Assembly (NCBI GenBank): GCA_027002755.1
Contig: JALWZI010000043.1
Coordinates: 1-26,978, forward strand
Length of the DNA: 26,978 nt
Reading direction: 5' to 3'
DNA from: Campylobacteraceae bacterium
GTDB taxonomy: Bacteria > Campylobacterota > Campylobacteria > Campylobacterales > Sulfurovaceae
In this document: piece after piece, positions 13,829 through 21,481 of the stretch
How the letters are laid out: every line of letters begins with the position of its first letter
Position numbering within the stretch: position 1 is the first letter of the stretch
Position numbers and translations under genes: made by a program
Notes under the pieces: model-generated
Told to the model about the DNA's origin: nothing
The model's input: only the letters and a program-made list of their open reading frames with translations
Databases searched by the model: none

Positions 13829-16768
13829 GTGGATCGGGCGACGGAGATTCTCAACCAAAAGGGCAAACTGCTCACCGAAATCTATTTCGAGCTCCAGCGC
13901 TACTACGAAGAGCGTTACGGTCCCGACGCCCTGGTCTTCATCGAAGTGGGCAACTTCTTCGAGGTCTACGAGGTCAACAACGAAGAGCTCAAGATCGGCA
14001 AGGCCAAAGAGATCGCCGAGTTCCTCAATATCCAGCTGACACGCAAAAACAAAACCATCCTGGAAAACTCCGTCACCAACCCACTGATGGCCGGCGTCCC
14101 CACCATCAGCCTGGAGCGCTATCTGGCCCGGTTGGTCCAGAGCCGCAAATATACCGTCATTTTGGTGCGTCAAAAGGGCACGCCTCCCAAGGTCAAACGC
14201 TACATCGGCAACATCATCTCCCCCGGCACCAACTTCGACTACCAGAACGACGCCAGGGAAAACAATATCGTCTCCATCCTCGTAGACGAGAACCGGGGGA
14301 TCTACTCGGTAGGCTACGCCGCCATCGACGTCACCACCGGAAAGACCCTGGTCAACGAGATCCACTCCACGCGGGACGACCGGACCTTCGCCCTGGATGA
14401 GCTCTTTAACCTGCTCCAGAGCTACCACAGCTCCGAAGTGACTCTCACTCTGGTCAACAAAGAGATCGACCGGGAGTGGCTGCTCAACTATCTGGAAATC
14501 AAGAACCTTCCCCACAGCTTCAACGAGTCCCACCCCCGTATCGCCTACCAGAACGAACTCTTCGCCCGGGTCTTCGAGATCCGCTCTCTGCTGAGCCCCA
14601 TCGAATATCTGGATCTGGAGCGCTACCCCCTGACCACCGAGGCCCTGGCGATCCTCATCGACTTCATCATCGAGCACGACGAGAGCCTCATCGAAAAGAT
14701 GAACCGCCCCCAGTTTCTGGGAAACAACCGCTACCTCTACCTGGGCAATAACGCCCTGGAGCAGCTGGGGGTCGTCAGTCGGGATCCCTCGGAGGTGACG
14801 CTGCTGGAGCTTATCGACCGCAGCTCCACGGCCTTTGGCAAGCGGCTGCTCAAGGAACGGCTCCTCAACCCCATCTGCGATCCGGAGAGCCTCAATGCCC
14901 GCTACGACCTGAGCGAGCGGGTCGCACCGCGCAGTGAGCAGTTCGCCACCCGTCTCAAGCAGATCTACGACCTGGAGCGCCTGGCACGGCGGATCAAGCT
15001 TCGCCGTCTTCATCCGGTGGAGCTGACATATGTTGCCATGTCCATGGAGGGGATCGAAGGGCTCTTCAAGCTCTGCCGGGAGTCGGGGATCGAGGTGGAT
15101 GACGCCCTGGAGAGCGAGAGCCGGGAGTTCTCCCGCTATCTGGAGCAGAGCTTCGATCTGGAACGCTGCGCCCGCTTCCGCCTGGATCAGATCGACGACA
15201 ATATTTTCTGTGAAGGGGTCCACCCCGCCATCGACGAGCTGGTGGAGCAGCAGCAGCGGGAACTGGAGAAGATCGAAGCCGTCGCCCGTCACATCGAAGC
15301 GCTCTTCGACCGGGACCGGCTCCTTGCCACCACCAACGGCTCGGTGGTCCAAACGGGCTACCTTGAGAGCGAGGGATACCACCTGGTGCTCACCAAAACC
15401 CGTTTCAACCAGATCGAGAAGGAGCTCAAAGAGAGCTACGTCACCCTGGAAGGCGAGCATATCTTCCTGAGGGATTTCCGCTTCAAGGTCCTCAAGAGCG
15501 TCGTCAAGATTCACGCTCCCGTCTTCGAAGAGATCACCAAACGGATCGAATCGGCCCGGGTCAAGCTGGTGGCCCTGGTCAAGGAGCGCTATCAGCTCAG
15601 CCTCGAAGAGATCGAGCGGCGACACTCGCTGCTGCTGGAGCGGTTGGTCGCCTTCATCGCCGATATCGATGTGGCGGTCAGCAACGCCCGCTGTGCCCGC
15701 TGGATGCAGCTGAGCCGCCCTATCCTCGAAGAGGGGAACTTCTTCGAAGCCGTCGCCCTGCGCCACCCCATCATCGAAGCCAATGAAAAACACGGGATCT
15801 ATATCCCCAACGACGTCTACCTGGGAGAACCCAACGGCACGGCCCACGACCACATCATGCTGGATGCTTCCGGCGGCGAAGAGGTCCGGGGGGTCCTGCT
15901 CTACGGCATCAACTCCAGCGGCAAATCCTCTCTGATGAAGAGTGTAGGCCTGGCGGTGATCCTGGCCCAGGCGGGCTTTTTCGTCCCGGCGGTGGAGCTG
16001 CGGATGGGGATCTTCCGCAAACTCTTCACCCGGATCGTCAGCCGGGACAACCTTTACAAGGGGCTTAGCACCTTCAGTGTGGAGATGTTGGAGCTCAAAA
16101 ACATCTTCAACCGGGCCGACGAGCGCTCCATTGTCCTGGGCGACGAGATCAGCCAGGGGACCGAAACCCTCTCGGCCCTGGCGATCGTCAGCAGCGCCAT
16201 TCTGCGCCTGGAGGAGTTGGGGGCCCGTTTCATCTTTGCCAGCCATCTACACCAGCTGGCTGATGTGGAAGCGGTACGCAAGCTCAAGCGGCTGATTTTC
16301 CTCCATTTGGGCGTGCGCTACGACGCCGCCACCGATCGGCTCATCTACGACCGAAAGCTCAAGATCGGTCTGGGGGACTCCCTCTATGGCCTGGAGTTCG
16401 CCCGCAGCCTTCATATGGACGAGACCTTCCTCCGCCGGGCTTCCGAGATTCGCGAGGAGCTGGTCTCCGGCGGCAGCGAGCTCAAGAAGCTCAAAAAGAA
16501 AAAACGCAGCAAATACCACAAAGAACTCTACGTCGCCCAGTGCGCCCTTTGCGACGCCCCCGTGGAGGAGGTCCACCACATCACCCCCCAGCATCTGGCC
16601 GACGACGCCGGCCACATCGGCCACTATCACAAAAACCACCGATACAACCTCATTCCGCTGTGCAAAAAACACCATGAGATGGTCCACAAAGGCGAGATCG
16701 TCATCAGCGGCTTTGTCATGACCAGCAAAGGATTGCAATTGCATTATGAAGAGAAAGATAAAAGATAG
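13829..16768 (+). CDS. MutS7: MutS-family mismatch-binding ATPase with C-terminal HNH nuclease domain
   Basis: The 979-residue protein has the MutS domain order. Domain I contains [10 protein letters not shown], keeping the mismatch-stacking F-x-E motif (Phe43, Glu45), and [19 protein letters not shown]. Connector, lever and clamp follow, then the ATPase with Walker [10 protein letters not shown] (Gly693-Ser701), Walker [10 protein letters not shown] and the dimer-region [11 protein letters not shown]. After a Lys-rich linker comes an HNH domain: CALC (905-908), EVHHITP (His916/917), [15 protein letters not shown] (Asn940, Cys945, His948/949). This MutS-plus-HNH layout is that of MutS7, known from Campylobacterota, octocoral mitochondria and giant viruses. 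The HNH would supply nicking that MutL/MutH provide elsewhere. Start is GTG, with AAGGA nine bases upstream. The TAG stop is the first unit of heptad tract R3. Confidence 0.93.
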   Translation: MDRATEILNQKGKLLTEIYFELQRYYEERYGPDALVFIEVGNFFEVYEVNNEELKIGKAKEIAEFLNIQLTRKNKTILENSVTNPLMAGVPTISLERYLARLVQSRKYTVILVRQKGTPPKVKRYIGNIISPGTNFDYQNDARENNIVSILVDENRGIYSVGYAAIDVTTGKTLVNEIHSTRDDRTFALDELFNLLQSYHSSEVTLTLVNKEIDREWLLNYLEIKNLPHSFNESHPRIAYQNELFARVFEIRSLLSPIEYLDLERYPLTTEALAILIDFIIEHDESLIEKMNRPQFLGNNRYLYLGNNALEQLGVVSRDPSEVTLLELIDRSSTAFGKRLLKERLLNPICDPESLNARYDLSERVAPRSEQFATRLKQIYDLERLARRIKLRRLHPVELTYVAMSMEGIEGLFKLCRESGIEVDDALESESREFSRYLEQSFDLERCARFRLDQIDDNIFCEGVHPAIDELVEQQQRELEKIEAVARHIEALFDRDRLLATTNGSVVQTGYLESEGYHLVLTKTRFNQIEKELKESYVTLEGEHIFLRDFRFKVLKSVVKIHAPVFEEITKRIESARVKLVALVKERYQLSLEEIERRHSLLLERLVAFIADIDVAVSNARCARWMQLSRPILEEGNFFEAVALRHPIIEANEKHGIYIPNDVYLGEPNGTAHDHIMLDASGGEEVRGVLLYGINSSGKSSLMKSVGLAVILAQAGFFVPAVELRMGIFRKLFTRIVSRDNLYKGLSTFSVEMLELKNIFNRADERSIVLGDEISQGTETLSALAIVSSAILRLEELGARFIFASHLHQLADVEAVRKLKRLIFLHLGVRYDAATDRLIYDRKLKIGLGDSLYGLEFARSLHMDETFLRRASEIREELVSGGSELKKLKKKKRSKYHKELYVAQCALCDAPVEEVHHITPQHLADDAGHIGHYHKNHRYNLIPLCKKHHEMVHKGEIVISGFVMTSKGLQLHYEEKDKR

Positions 16769-16800
16769 TGGGTAGTGGGTAGTGGGTAGTGGGTAGTTTA
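16766..16800. repeat. Heptad-repeat tract R3-left, starting on the mutS7 stop codon
   Basis: Four perfect copies of TAGTGGG and one TAGTTTA are placed so that the first TAG is the mutS7 stop. The unit is the same as in R1 (AGTGGGT phase), but no complementary partner tract is nearby. Confidence 0.85.
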
Positions 16801-16824
16801 TACTACCTTATAAAAATTGTCAAA

Positions 16825-16866
16825 CCATCCTCCATCCTCAATTCTCAATTCTCAATTCTCCATCCT
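16825..16866. repeat. Heptad-repeat tract R3-right
   Basis: Six uninterrupted 7-base units: CCATCCT twice, CAATTCT three times, CCATCCT once. This is the same heptad family as R2-right (11432-11461) and is not complementary to R3-left. A half-conserved unit C[AC]AT[TC]CT describes all six. Confidence 0.85.
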
Positions 16867-16915
16867 CAAAAATCCCCCTCTCAGCCCCCTTTGGATAAAC
16901 TATCTATTGATTTTT

Positions 16916-16930
16916 CCGGGATAATCCCGG
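16916..16930. promoter_or_regulatory. Palindrome CCGGG-ATAAT-CCCGG before ilvE
   Basis: A 5-bp perfect stem with loop ATAAT lies 25 bases before the chosen ilvE start and is followed by GACTTTTATA. It can be read either as a short terminator for mutS7 (hairpin plus T-rich run) or as an operator around a GATAAT -10 box for ilvE. The sequence alone does not decide. Confidence 0.45.
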
Positions 16931-16954
16931 GACTTTTATATTGGGAGTATGAGA

Positions 16955-17869
16955 ATGACAGAAGCGAAATATATCTGGATGGACGGGGAGCTGGTTCCCT
17001 GGCAGGAAGCCAAGGTTCATGTCCTGACCCATACCCTCCATTACGGCAACGCCGTCTTCGAAGGGACCCGGGCCTATCAGACCGCTGACGGTCTGGCGAT
17101 CTTCCGTCTCGAAGATCACTGCCGCCGCCTTTACAACAGCGCCAAGATCGTCGCCATCGAGCCCAACATCGACTACGAGACCGTCCAGCAGGCCCACATC
17201 GACCTGTTACGGGCTAACGAATTCGCCGGCAACGTCTATATCCGGCCCCTGATCTATCTGGGCTACGGCGTCATGGGGCTCTACCACAAGCATGCCCCCG
17301 TCAACACCATGATCGCTGCCTGGGAGTGGGGAGCCTATCTGGGTGAAGAGGGGCTGGAGAACGGGATCAAGGTCTGCACCTCCTCCATCACCCGCAACCC
17401 CAACCGCTCCACCTTCGGCAAAGCCAAAGCCGCCGCGAATTACCTCAACAGCCAAATGGCCAAATACGAAGCGATCGAAAACGGTTTCGAGGAGGCCCTG
17501 ATGCTGGACGAGAACGGTTTCGCGGCTGAAGGAACCGGCGAGTGTCTCTTTATCGTCCGCGATGGCAGACTGATCTCCCCTCCCAACGACAACTCCCTGG
17601 AGTCCATCACCCAGGCAACGGTCCTGGAACTGGCCCGGGATATGGGGATCGAGATTGAACGGCGCAATATCACCCGGGACGAGATCTATATCTGTGACGA
17701 AGCCTTTTTCACCGGAACCGCCGCCGAACTGACCCCCATCAATTCCCTGGATCACAGAGTCATCGGTAACGGCCGCCGCGGCCCCGTCACCGAGAAACTC
17801 CAAAGCGCCTATTTCGACGTGGTCTACGGACGCAACGAGAAATACAAGAACTACCTGACATTCATCTAG
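16955..17869 (+). CDS. ilvE: Branched-chain amino acid aminotransferase IlvE
   Basis: IlvE is a fold-type IV PLP enzyme carrying out the last (reversible) step of Val, Ile and Leu synthesis with glutamate. The start KYIWMDGELVPWQEAKVHVLTHTLHYG and VFEGTRAY are typical. The PLP lysine lies in GKAKAAANYLNS (Lys158 from this start), and the cofactor phosphate loop is in FFTGTAAELTPI. Of two close ATGs, the one at 16955 has GGGAG seven bases upstream; the one at 16949 leaves a single base. It gives 304 residues, the normal size. The stop codon lies in a long hairpin, and heptad tracts lie on both sides of the gene. Confidence 0.95.
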   Translation: MTEAKYIWMDGELVPWQEAKVHVLTHTLHYGNAVFEGTRAYQTADGLAIFRLEDHCRRLYNSAKIVAIEPNIDYETVQQAHIDLLRANEFAGNVYIRPLIYLGYGVMGLYHKHAPVNTMIAAWEWGAYLGEEGLENGIKVCTSSITRNPNRSTFGKAKAAANYLNSQMAKYEAIENGFEEALMLDENGFAAEGTGECLFIVRDGRLISPPNDNSLESITQATVLELARDMGIEIERRNITRDEIYICDEAFFTGTAAELTPINSLDHRVIGNGRRGPVTEKLQSAYFDVVYGRNEKYKNYLTFI

Positions 17870-17886
17870 ATGCATGTCAGGTAGTT
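17849..17886. terminator. 38-base palindromic hairpin over the ilvE stop codon
   Basis: AACTACCTGACAT (17849-17861) pairs perfectly with ATGTCAGGTAGTT (17874-17886), and the centre CATCTAGATG folds further. The TAG stop sits in the apical part. No T-run follows, so it may be a 3'-end stabilising or processing hairpin rather than an intrinsic terminator. Confidence 0.65.
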
Positions 17887-17892
17887 CAATGA

Positions 17893-18028
17893 ATAATTAA
17901 TAGTTAATAATTAATAATTTCGGGTGGTGTTTCTTCGAAGCACTTCTTTGCAATATTATTTGAAAAATAGCGTTGCCACCGCAACGCATACCCCAACCAT
18001 TCACTATTAATTATTAACTATTAACTAA
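17893..18028. repeat. Heptad-repeat element R4 (ilvE to SPFH gene), paired arms
   Basis: The left arm is TTAATAG, TTAATAA, TTAATAA in 7-base steps. The right arm at 18000-18028 is the reverse complement. Bases 17897-17916 and 18005-18024 are perfectly complementary over 20 bp, enclosing 88 bases. The enclosed part includes a second hairpin GCGTTGC-CACC-GCAACGC (17973-17990). The AT-rich arms contrast with the GC-rich genes on both sides. Confidence 0.85.
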
Positions 18029-18043
18029 ATCCAAAGGATTCCC

Positions 18044-19162
18044 ATGCCCGCCGATCTCAACGACTACTTCAAAAAACGTAAATCACCGGGCTCCGAACCC
18101 GAACAGGACAACTCCGGCAACGGAAACAACGGTGGCGGAGGACCAGACTTCCAAAGCCCCTTTTCCGGCGGAGGGAATACCCGCCTTGTCATCATCTTCG
18201 GGATCGTTCTGATCCTGATCCTGGGCTTCTTCACCTTCAAACCCTTTACCATCATCAATTCAGGTGAAGTGGGGATCAAGGTCACCACCGGAAAATTCCA
18301 GGAGAAACCACTGCAACCGGGACTCCATTTCTTTATCCCCGTTTTCGAAAAGATCATCCCCGTCAATACCCGGGTGCGGATGATCACCTATTCCAACCAG
18401 ACCCGCCCCAATGTCAGTGAAGGATACTCCCGCTACGAAGGGGGTCTCAAGCGCAATCCCGCGATCCGGGTGATGGATTCGAGGGGACTGGATGTCGATA
18501 TCGACCTGGCGGTCCAGTACCACCTCCGTCCCGAGACCGCTCCCCAGACCATCGCCACCTGGGGAACGGCCTGGGAGGACAAGATCATCAACACCAAAGT
18601 CAGGGAAATCGTCCGGGATGTCATCGGTAAATATGCTGCCGAGAATCTGCCTCAGAAGCGGACCGAGATCGCCAAGGAGATCCAGGAGCGGGTCCGCAAA
18701 GCCGTCGAGTCCATCCCCGGCAAACCGGTGGTCCTGGATTCGGTGGAGCTTCGTAATATCGAACTGCCCCCCAAAATCAAACAGAAGATCGAAGAGCTCC
18801 AGGCCGAAAAACAGAACGTCATGATCGCCGAGCAGCAGAAAGACCGGGCCAAACGGGAAGCGGAACGCAAAGCGGAGATCGCACGGGGTGAAGCCCAGAA
18901 GAAACGGATCGAGGCCCAGGGATTCGCCGACAAAATCCGGATCGAAGCCACCGCCCAGGCCAAGGCCAACAAACTGATCTCCGAATCCCTGACCCCCGCC
19001 CTGCTCCAGCTGGAGCAGATCAAGACCCAAAAGGCCTTCAACGACGCGCTGCGGGTCAACAAGGATGCCAAGATCTTCCTGACCCCCGGCGGTGCCGTCC
19101 CCAATATCTGGGTCGACACCAAAGGCCGGGAGCAGAAGGCGACATCAACTCAAGATCAGTGA
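18044..19162 (+). CDS. SPFH/prohibitin-family membrane protein (HflK-like)
   Basis: The 372-residue protein has a soluble Gly/Asn-rich N-terminus (GNGNNGGGGPDF), one membrane helix at about residues 46-66 and an SPFH domain (NSGEVGIKVTTGKF, LQPGLHFFIPVFEKIIPVNTR, RGLDVDIDLAVQYHL). A charged coiled coil follows from about residue 240 (EELQAEKQNVMIAEQQKDRAKREAE region). Such proteins form large membrane rings that can control FtsH proteolysis. The Gly-rich start recalls HflK; the domain is closest in look to prohibitin. No hflC neighbour is present, so it probably forms a homo-oligomer. ATG follows AAAGGA. The TGA stop is the first unit of heptad tract R5. Confidence 0.88.
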   Translation: MPADLNDYFKKRKSPGSEPEQDNSGNGNNGGGGPDFQSPFSGGGNTRLVIIFGIVLILILGFFTFKPFTIINSGEVGIKVTTGKFQEKPLQPGLHFFIPVFEKIIPVNTRVRMITYSNQTRPNVSEGYSRYEGGLKRNPAIRVMDSRGLDVDIDLAVQYHLRPETAPQTIATWGTAWEDKIINTKVREIVRDVIGKYAAENLPQKRTEIAKEIQERVRKAVESIPGKPVVLDSVELRNIELPPKIKQKIEELQAEKQNVMIAEQQKDRAKREAERKAEIARGEAQKKRIEAQGFADKIRIEATAQAKANKLISESLTPALLQLEQIKTQKAFNDALRVNKDAKIFLTPGGAVPNIWVDTKGREQKATSTQDQ

Positions 19163-19233
19163 GGAGTGAGGAGTGAAGAGTGAGGAGTAGATTGAATTCT
19201 TCTCAACACTCAGCACTCAACGCTCAACACTGA
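19160..19233. repeat. Heptad-repeat element R5 (SPFH gene to hisIE), starting on the stop codon
   Basis: The left arm 19160-19187 has TGAGGAG, TGAGGAG, TGAAGAG, TGAGGAG; the first TGA is the stop of the SPFH gene. The right arm 19202-19233 has CTCAACA, CTCAGCA, CTCAACG, CTCAACA, CTGA. The reverse complement of the right arm is GAGTGTT-type against GAGTGAG on the left, so the GAGTG core is conserved and the last two bases vary. The arms are only partly complementary. Confidence 0.85.
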
Positions 19234-19252
19234 TGATTTCGGAGAAATCATC

Positions 19253-19915
19253 ATGAACATCGACTGGAACAAAACTCCTCTCATCCCCGCCATCGCCCAG
19301 GAGGCCGACAGCGGCGAAGTCCTGATGCTGGCCTATATGAACGAAGAGGCCTACCGGCTCACCCTGGAGACGGGCTACGCCCACTACTTCAGCCGCTCCA
19401 GACAGCGGATCTGGAAAAAGGGCGAGAGCTCCGGCCATACCCAGAGGGTCCGGGATCTGCTCATCGACTGCGACGCCGACACGGTCCTGCTGAAAGTGGA
19501 GCAAAAAGGGGTCGCCTGCCATACCGGCCGCCCCAGCTGTTTCTTCACCTCCGTCACCCAGGGCAAAGTGATAGCGGACAAAGCGGTAAATACCGACGCG
19601 ATCTACAGCGTCGTGGACACTCTCTATCACACCATTCTTGAGCGCAAAAGCTCCGGTGGAGAGAAATCCTGGACCCGCAAGCTGCTGAACGACAAAGAGC
19701 TGCTGCTCAGCAAGATCCGGGAAGAGGCCGACGAACTGGCCACCGCCATCGACGAGGAGAGCGACGAGCAGGTGATCTACGAAGCCGCCGACCTGCTCTA
19801 CCACGCCCTGGTCGGCCTGGGCTATCGGGAGATCTCCCCCGACCGGGTCAAACAGGAACTCGCCCGCCGTTTCGGAATGAGCGGGATTGAAGAGAAGGAG
19901 AGCCGCAAAAAATAA
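19253..19915 (+). CDS. hisI: Bifunctional phosphoribosyl-AMP cyclohydrolase / phosphoribosyl-ATP pyrophosphatase HisIE
   Basis: The fused enzyme performs the second and third steps of histidine synthesis. The HisI half (about residues 1-115) shows LMLAYMNEEAY, HYFSRSRQRIWKKGESSGHTQ and the metal-binding region LLIDCDADTVLL...GVACHTGRPSCFF. The HisE half (about 120-205) shows the MazG-like acidic helices SKIREEADELATA and YEAADLLYHALVGL. At 220 residues it is normal for the fusion. ATG follows GGAG at 8 bases. Its last codons and stop form part of a terminator hairpin. No other his gene is adjacent. Confidence 0.96.
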   Translation: MNIDWNKTPLIPAIAQEADSGEVLMLAYMNEEAYRLTLETGYAHYFSRSRQRIWKKGESSGHTQRVRDLLIDCDADTVLLKVEQKGVACHTGRPSCFFTSVTQGKVIADKAVNTDAIYSVVDTLYHTILERKSSGGEKSWTRKLLNDKELLLSKIREEADELATAIDEESDEQVIYEAADLLYHALVGLGYREISPDRVKQELARRFGMSGIEEKESRKK

Positions 19916-19931
19916 TTTTGCGGCTCTCCTT
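19895..19931. terminator. Intrinsic terminator enclosing the hisIE stop codon
   Basis: A perfect 16-bp stem (19895-19910 with 19916-19931) encloses the loop AATAA. The stem has an A-run on one side and a T-run on the other, then CGGCTCTCC. The TAA stop is in the loop. The symmetrical A/T content suggests it can act in both directions. Confidence 0.8.
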
Positions 19932-19933
19932 TG

Positions 19934-19962
19934 TTATTAGTTATTGGTGTATTGGTTATTGG
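19934..19962. repeat. Heptad-repeat tract R6 after hisIE (single arm)
   Basis: TTATTAG, TTATTGG, TGTATTGG and TTATTGG run in 7-8 base steps. It is the same unit as R2-left (11362-11398). No facing arm is seen; two other palindromes follow directly. Confidence 0.8.
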
Positions 19963-19964
19963 GA

Positions 19965-20008
19965 GCGCCTTCGGCGCAGATGTAGGTTGGGCTACTGCCC
20001 AACCTACA
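19965..20008. repeat. REP-like double palindrome
   Basis: A small hairpin GCGCC-TTC-GGCGC (19965-19977) is followed by a perfect 12-bp palindrome, TGTAGGTTGGGC (19981-19992) with GCCCAACCTACA (19997-20008), loop TACT. The GTAGGTTGGGC type is known as a dispersed intergenic palindrome in several proteobacteria. No transposase is nearby. Confidence 0.75.
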
Positions 20009-20073
20009 CAAACATACGGTTGGAACACACAGGGTCTTGCGCCACACATGGCACACATTGAAAGACGGCAGTA

Positions 20074-20137
20074 TTTCGCGTTTTCTTTTTCTTTGCTTCG
20101 TTTCTCTTTTCTTTGTCGCGAAACAAAGAAAAAGAAA
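20074..20137. repeat. T-rich dispersed repeat, copy 1, with nested hairpins
   Basis: Bases 20074-20103 are identical to 22827-22856. In this copy the repeat continues into a hairpin TTTTCTTTG (20107-20115) with CAAAGAAAA (20124-20132), loop TCGCGAAA. Two further complementary pairs overlap in pseudoknot order (TTTCGCG 20074-20080 with 20117-20123; 20082-20095 with 20124-20137), so alternative folds are possible. The strand of function is unknown. Together with R6 and the REP-like element it fills the 276-base gap before the next gene. Confidence 0.75.
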
Positions 20138-20191
20138 TGAAGAGGAAACCTGACAAAGCTCAAAAATTACAAAAGGAACTATATTTATTCT

Positions 20192-21478
20192 ATGAGATAT
20201 AAAATCATACTACTGACCCTTGCCCTGTTTATCGGAAGTCTGAACGCCGACGAACTCTTCCACCCTTCCCAGCTCAAAGATACCTCGGAAGAGTATCGAA
20301 AACCCGATGCCTACGGCTCCTTCGGTTTCGGAATGCGCTCTGAGGTCCGGGCCCTCTACCTCAACCGCCATACTGCCAAACCCAGCACCCCGCAATTCAG
20401 GCGTGCCCTCAAGATCATCGAAACGACTCCGATGAACGCCCTGATTATCGATATGAAAAACGTCAAAGGTGATCTGACCTATCACAGCAGTTTTTCCGAA
20501 GCCAAACGGGCCAGAGCTTCCCGATATGCCACGATACACAATGTCCGTGCTTATGTACAAAATCTCAAAGCCAGAGGGATCTATCTCATCGCCCGCATCG
20601 CCGTCTTCAAAGACAGGCGTCAGGCCCGTACCTACCCCTCCCGCGCCGTCCACGGCCCCGGCGGCGGGGTCTGGCGGGACCGGCATGGGGAGATGTGGGT
20701 CGATCCTTTCGACCCGAGAGCGAGGAACTACACGCTGGAGATCGCCGAAGAGGTGGCCCGTCTGGGCTTCGACGAGATCAACTTCGACTATATCCGTTTT
20801 CCGGCCCACAAGGGACTGCGCTACGATCGGGCCGATACTCAGGCCAACCGGGTCGCCGCCATCGACACTTTCCTCCAGGAGGCCGAAAATCGGCTCCATC
20901 CTCTCGGCGTCAAAGTCTCCGTGGATGTCTTCGGCTATGTCCTCTGGAACCGTACCGACACCCATATCGGTCAGATCCTGGAGCGGATGGCCCCCCATGT
21001 GGATTATATCTGCCCCATGCTCTATCCGTCAGGATTCCGGCGGGGAAGCGTCACCTTCTCCAACCCGGCGGCCCATCCCTACGACATCGTTCGCATCAGC
21101 CTCCAAAAAGGGATCGCCCGCGGTGTGGCTCCTTCCAAATTCCGCCCCTGGCTCCAGGCTTTCCGGGACTATGCTTTCAGTCGGCACCAATACCGGGAAC
21201 ACGAGATCGCCGCCCAGATCCGTGCCGCCGAAAAACTGGGAGCCTCGGGGTGGCTGCTCTGGAACCCCTCCAGCCGATTCTCCTATGTCAACGAACGGAT
21301 GTTCGCCCTCATAGGATATGACGGAGTGGAAGCACCCAGCGCCGCCCGCTACACCCCCCGAACCACCCGTACCGAAAGGCGAGAAATCGCTGCGTCGAAC
21401 CGTCGGAAAAGAAACATCAGGAAAAAGGCGGGGGCTCCGGCAAGACCTTCGCCTCTTGAGATCCTTCGGGGACACTGA
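20192..21478 (+). CDS. Exported putative glycoside hydrolase (DUF4015, TIM-barrel type)
   Basis: The 428-residue protein begins with a signal peptide (MRYKIILLTLALFIGSLNA) and continues as a DUF4015-like barrel: VRALYLNRHTA, NALIIDMKNVKGDLTY, GIYLIARIAVFKD, LGFDEINFDYIRFP, KVSVDVFGYVLW, VDYICPMLYPSGF and GASGWLLWNP. These strands and the acidic pair in FDEINFDYIRFP are the usual catalytic-site region of such barrels. The substrate is not known; envelope or exopolysaccharide is only a guess. The last 40 residues are very basic (Arg/Lys-rich) and follow the barrel, which is unusual. It ends three bases before the MFS start. Confidence 0.82.
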   Translation: MRYKIILLTLALFIGSLNADELFHPSQLKDTSEEYRKPDAYGSFGFGMRSEVRALYLNRHTAKPSTPQFRRALKIIETTPMNALIIDMKNVKGDLTYHSSFSEAKRARASRYATIHNVRAYVQNLKARGIYLIARIAVFKDRRQARTYPSRAVHGPGGGVWRDRHGEMWVDPFDPRARNYTLEIAEEVARLGFDEINFDYIRFPAHKGLRYDRADTQANRVAAIDTFLQEAENRLHPLGVKVSVDVFGYVLWNRTDTHIGQILERMAPHVDYICPMLYPSGFRRGSVTFSNPAAHPYDIVRISLQKGIARGVAPSKFRPWLQAFRDYAFSRHQYREHEIAAQIRAAEKLGASGWLLWNPSSRFSYVNERMFALIGYDGVEAPSAARYTPRTTRTERREIAASNRRKRNIRKKAGAPARPSPLEILRGH

Positions 21479-21481
21479 CCC

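Noticed and set aside
13727..16246. 839-residue minus-strand ORF opposite mutS7
   Set aside because: Same antisense artefact, Asp/Leu/Gln-rich with no recognisable domain.
3823..19233. CRISPR array or phage-type direct repeats
   Set aside because: The units are 7 bases with no spacers, and no cas genes are present.
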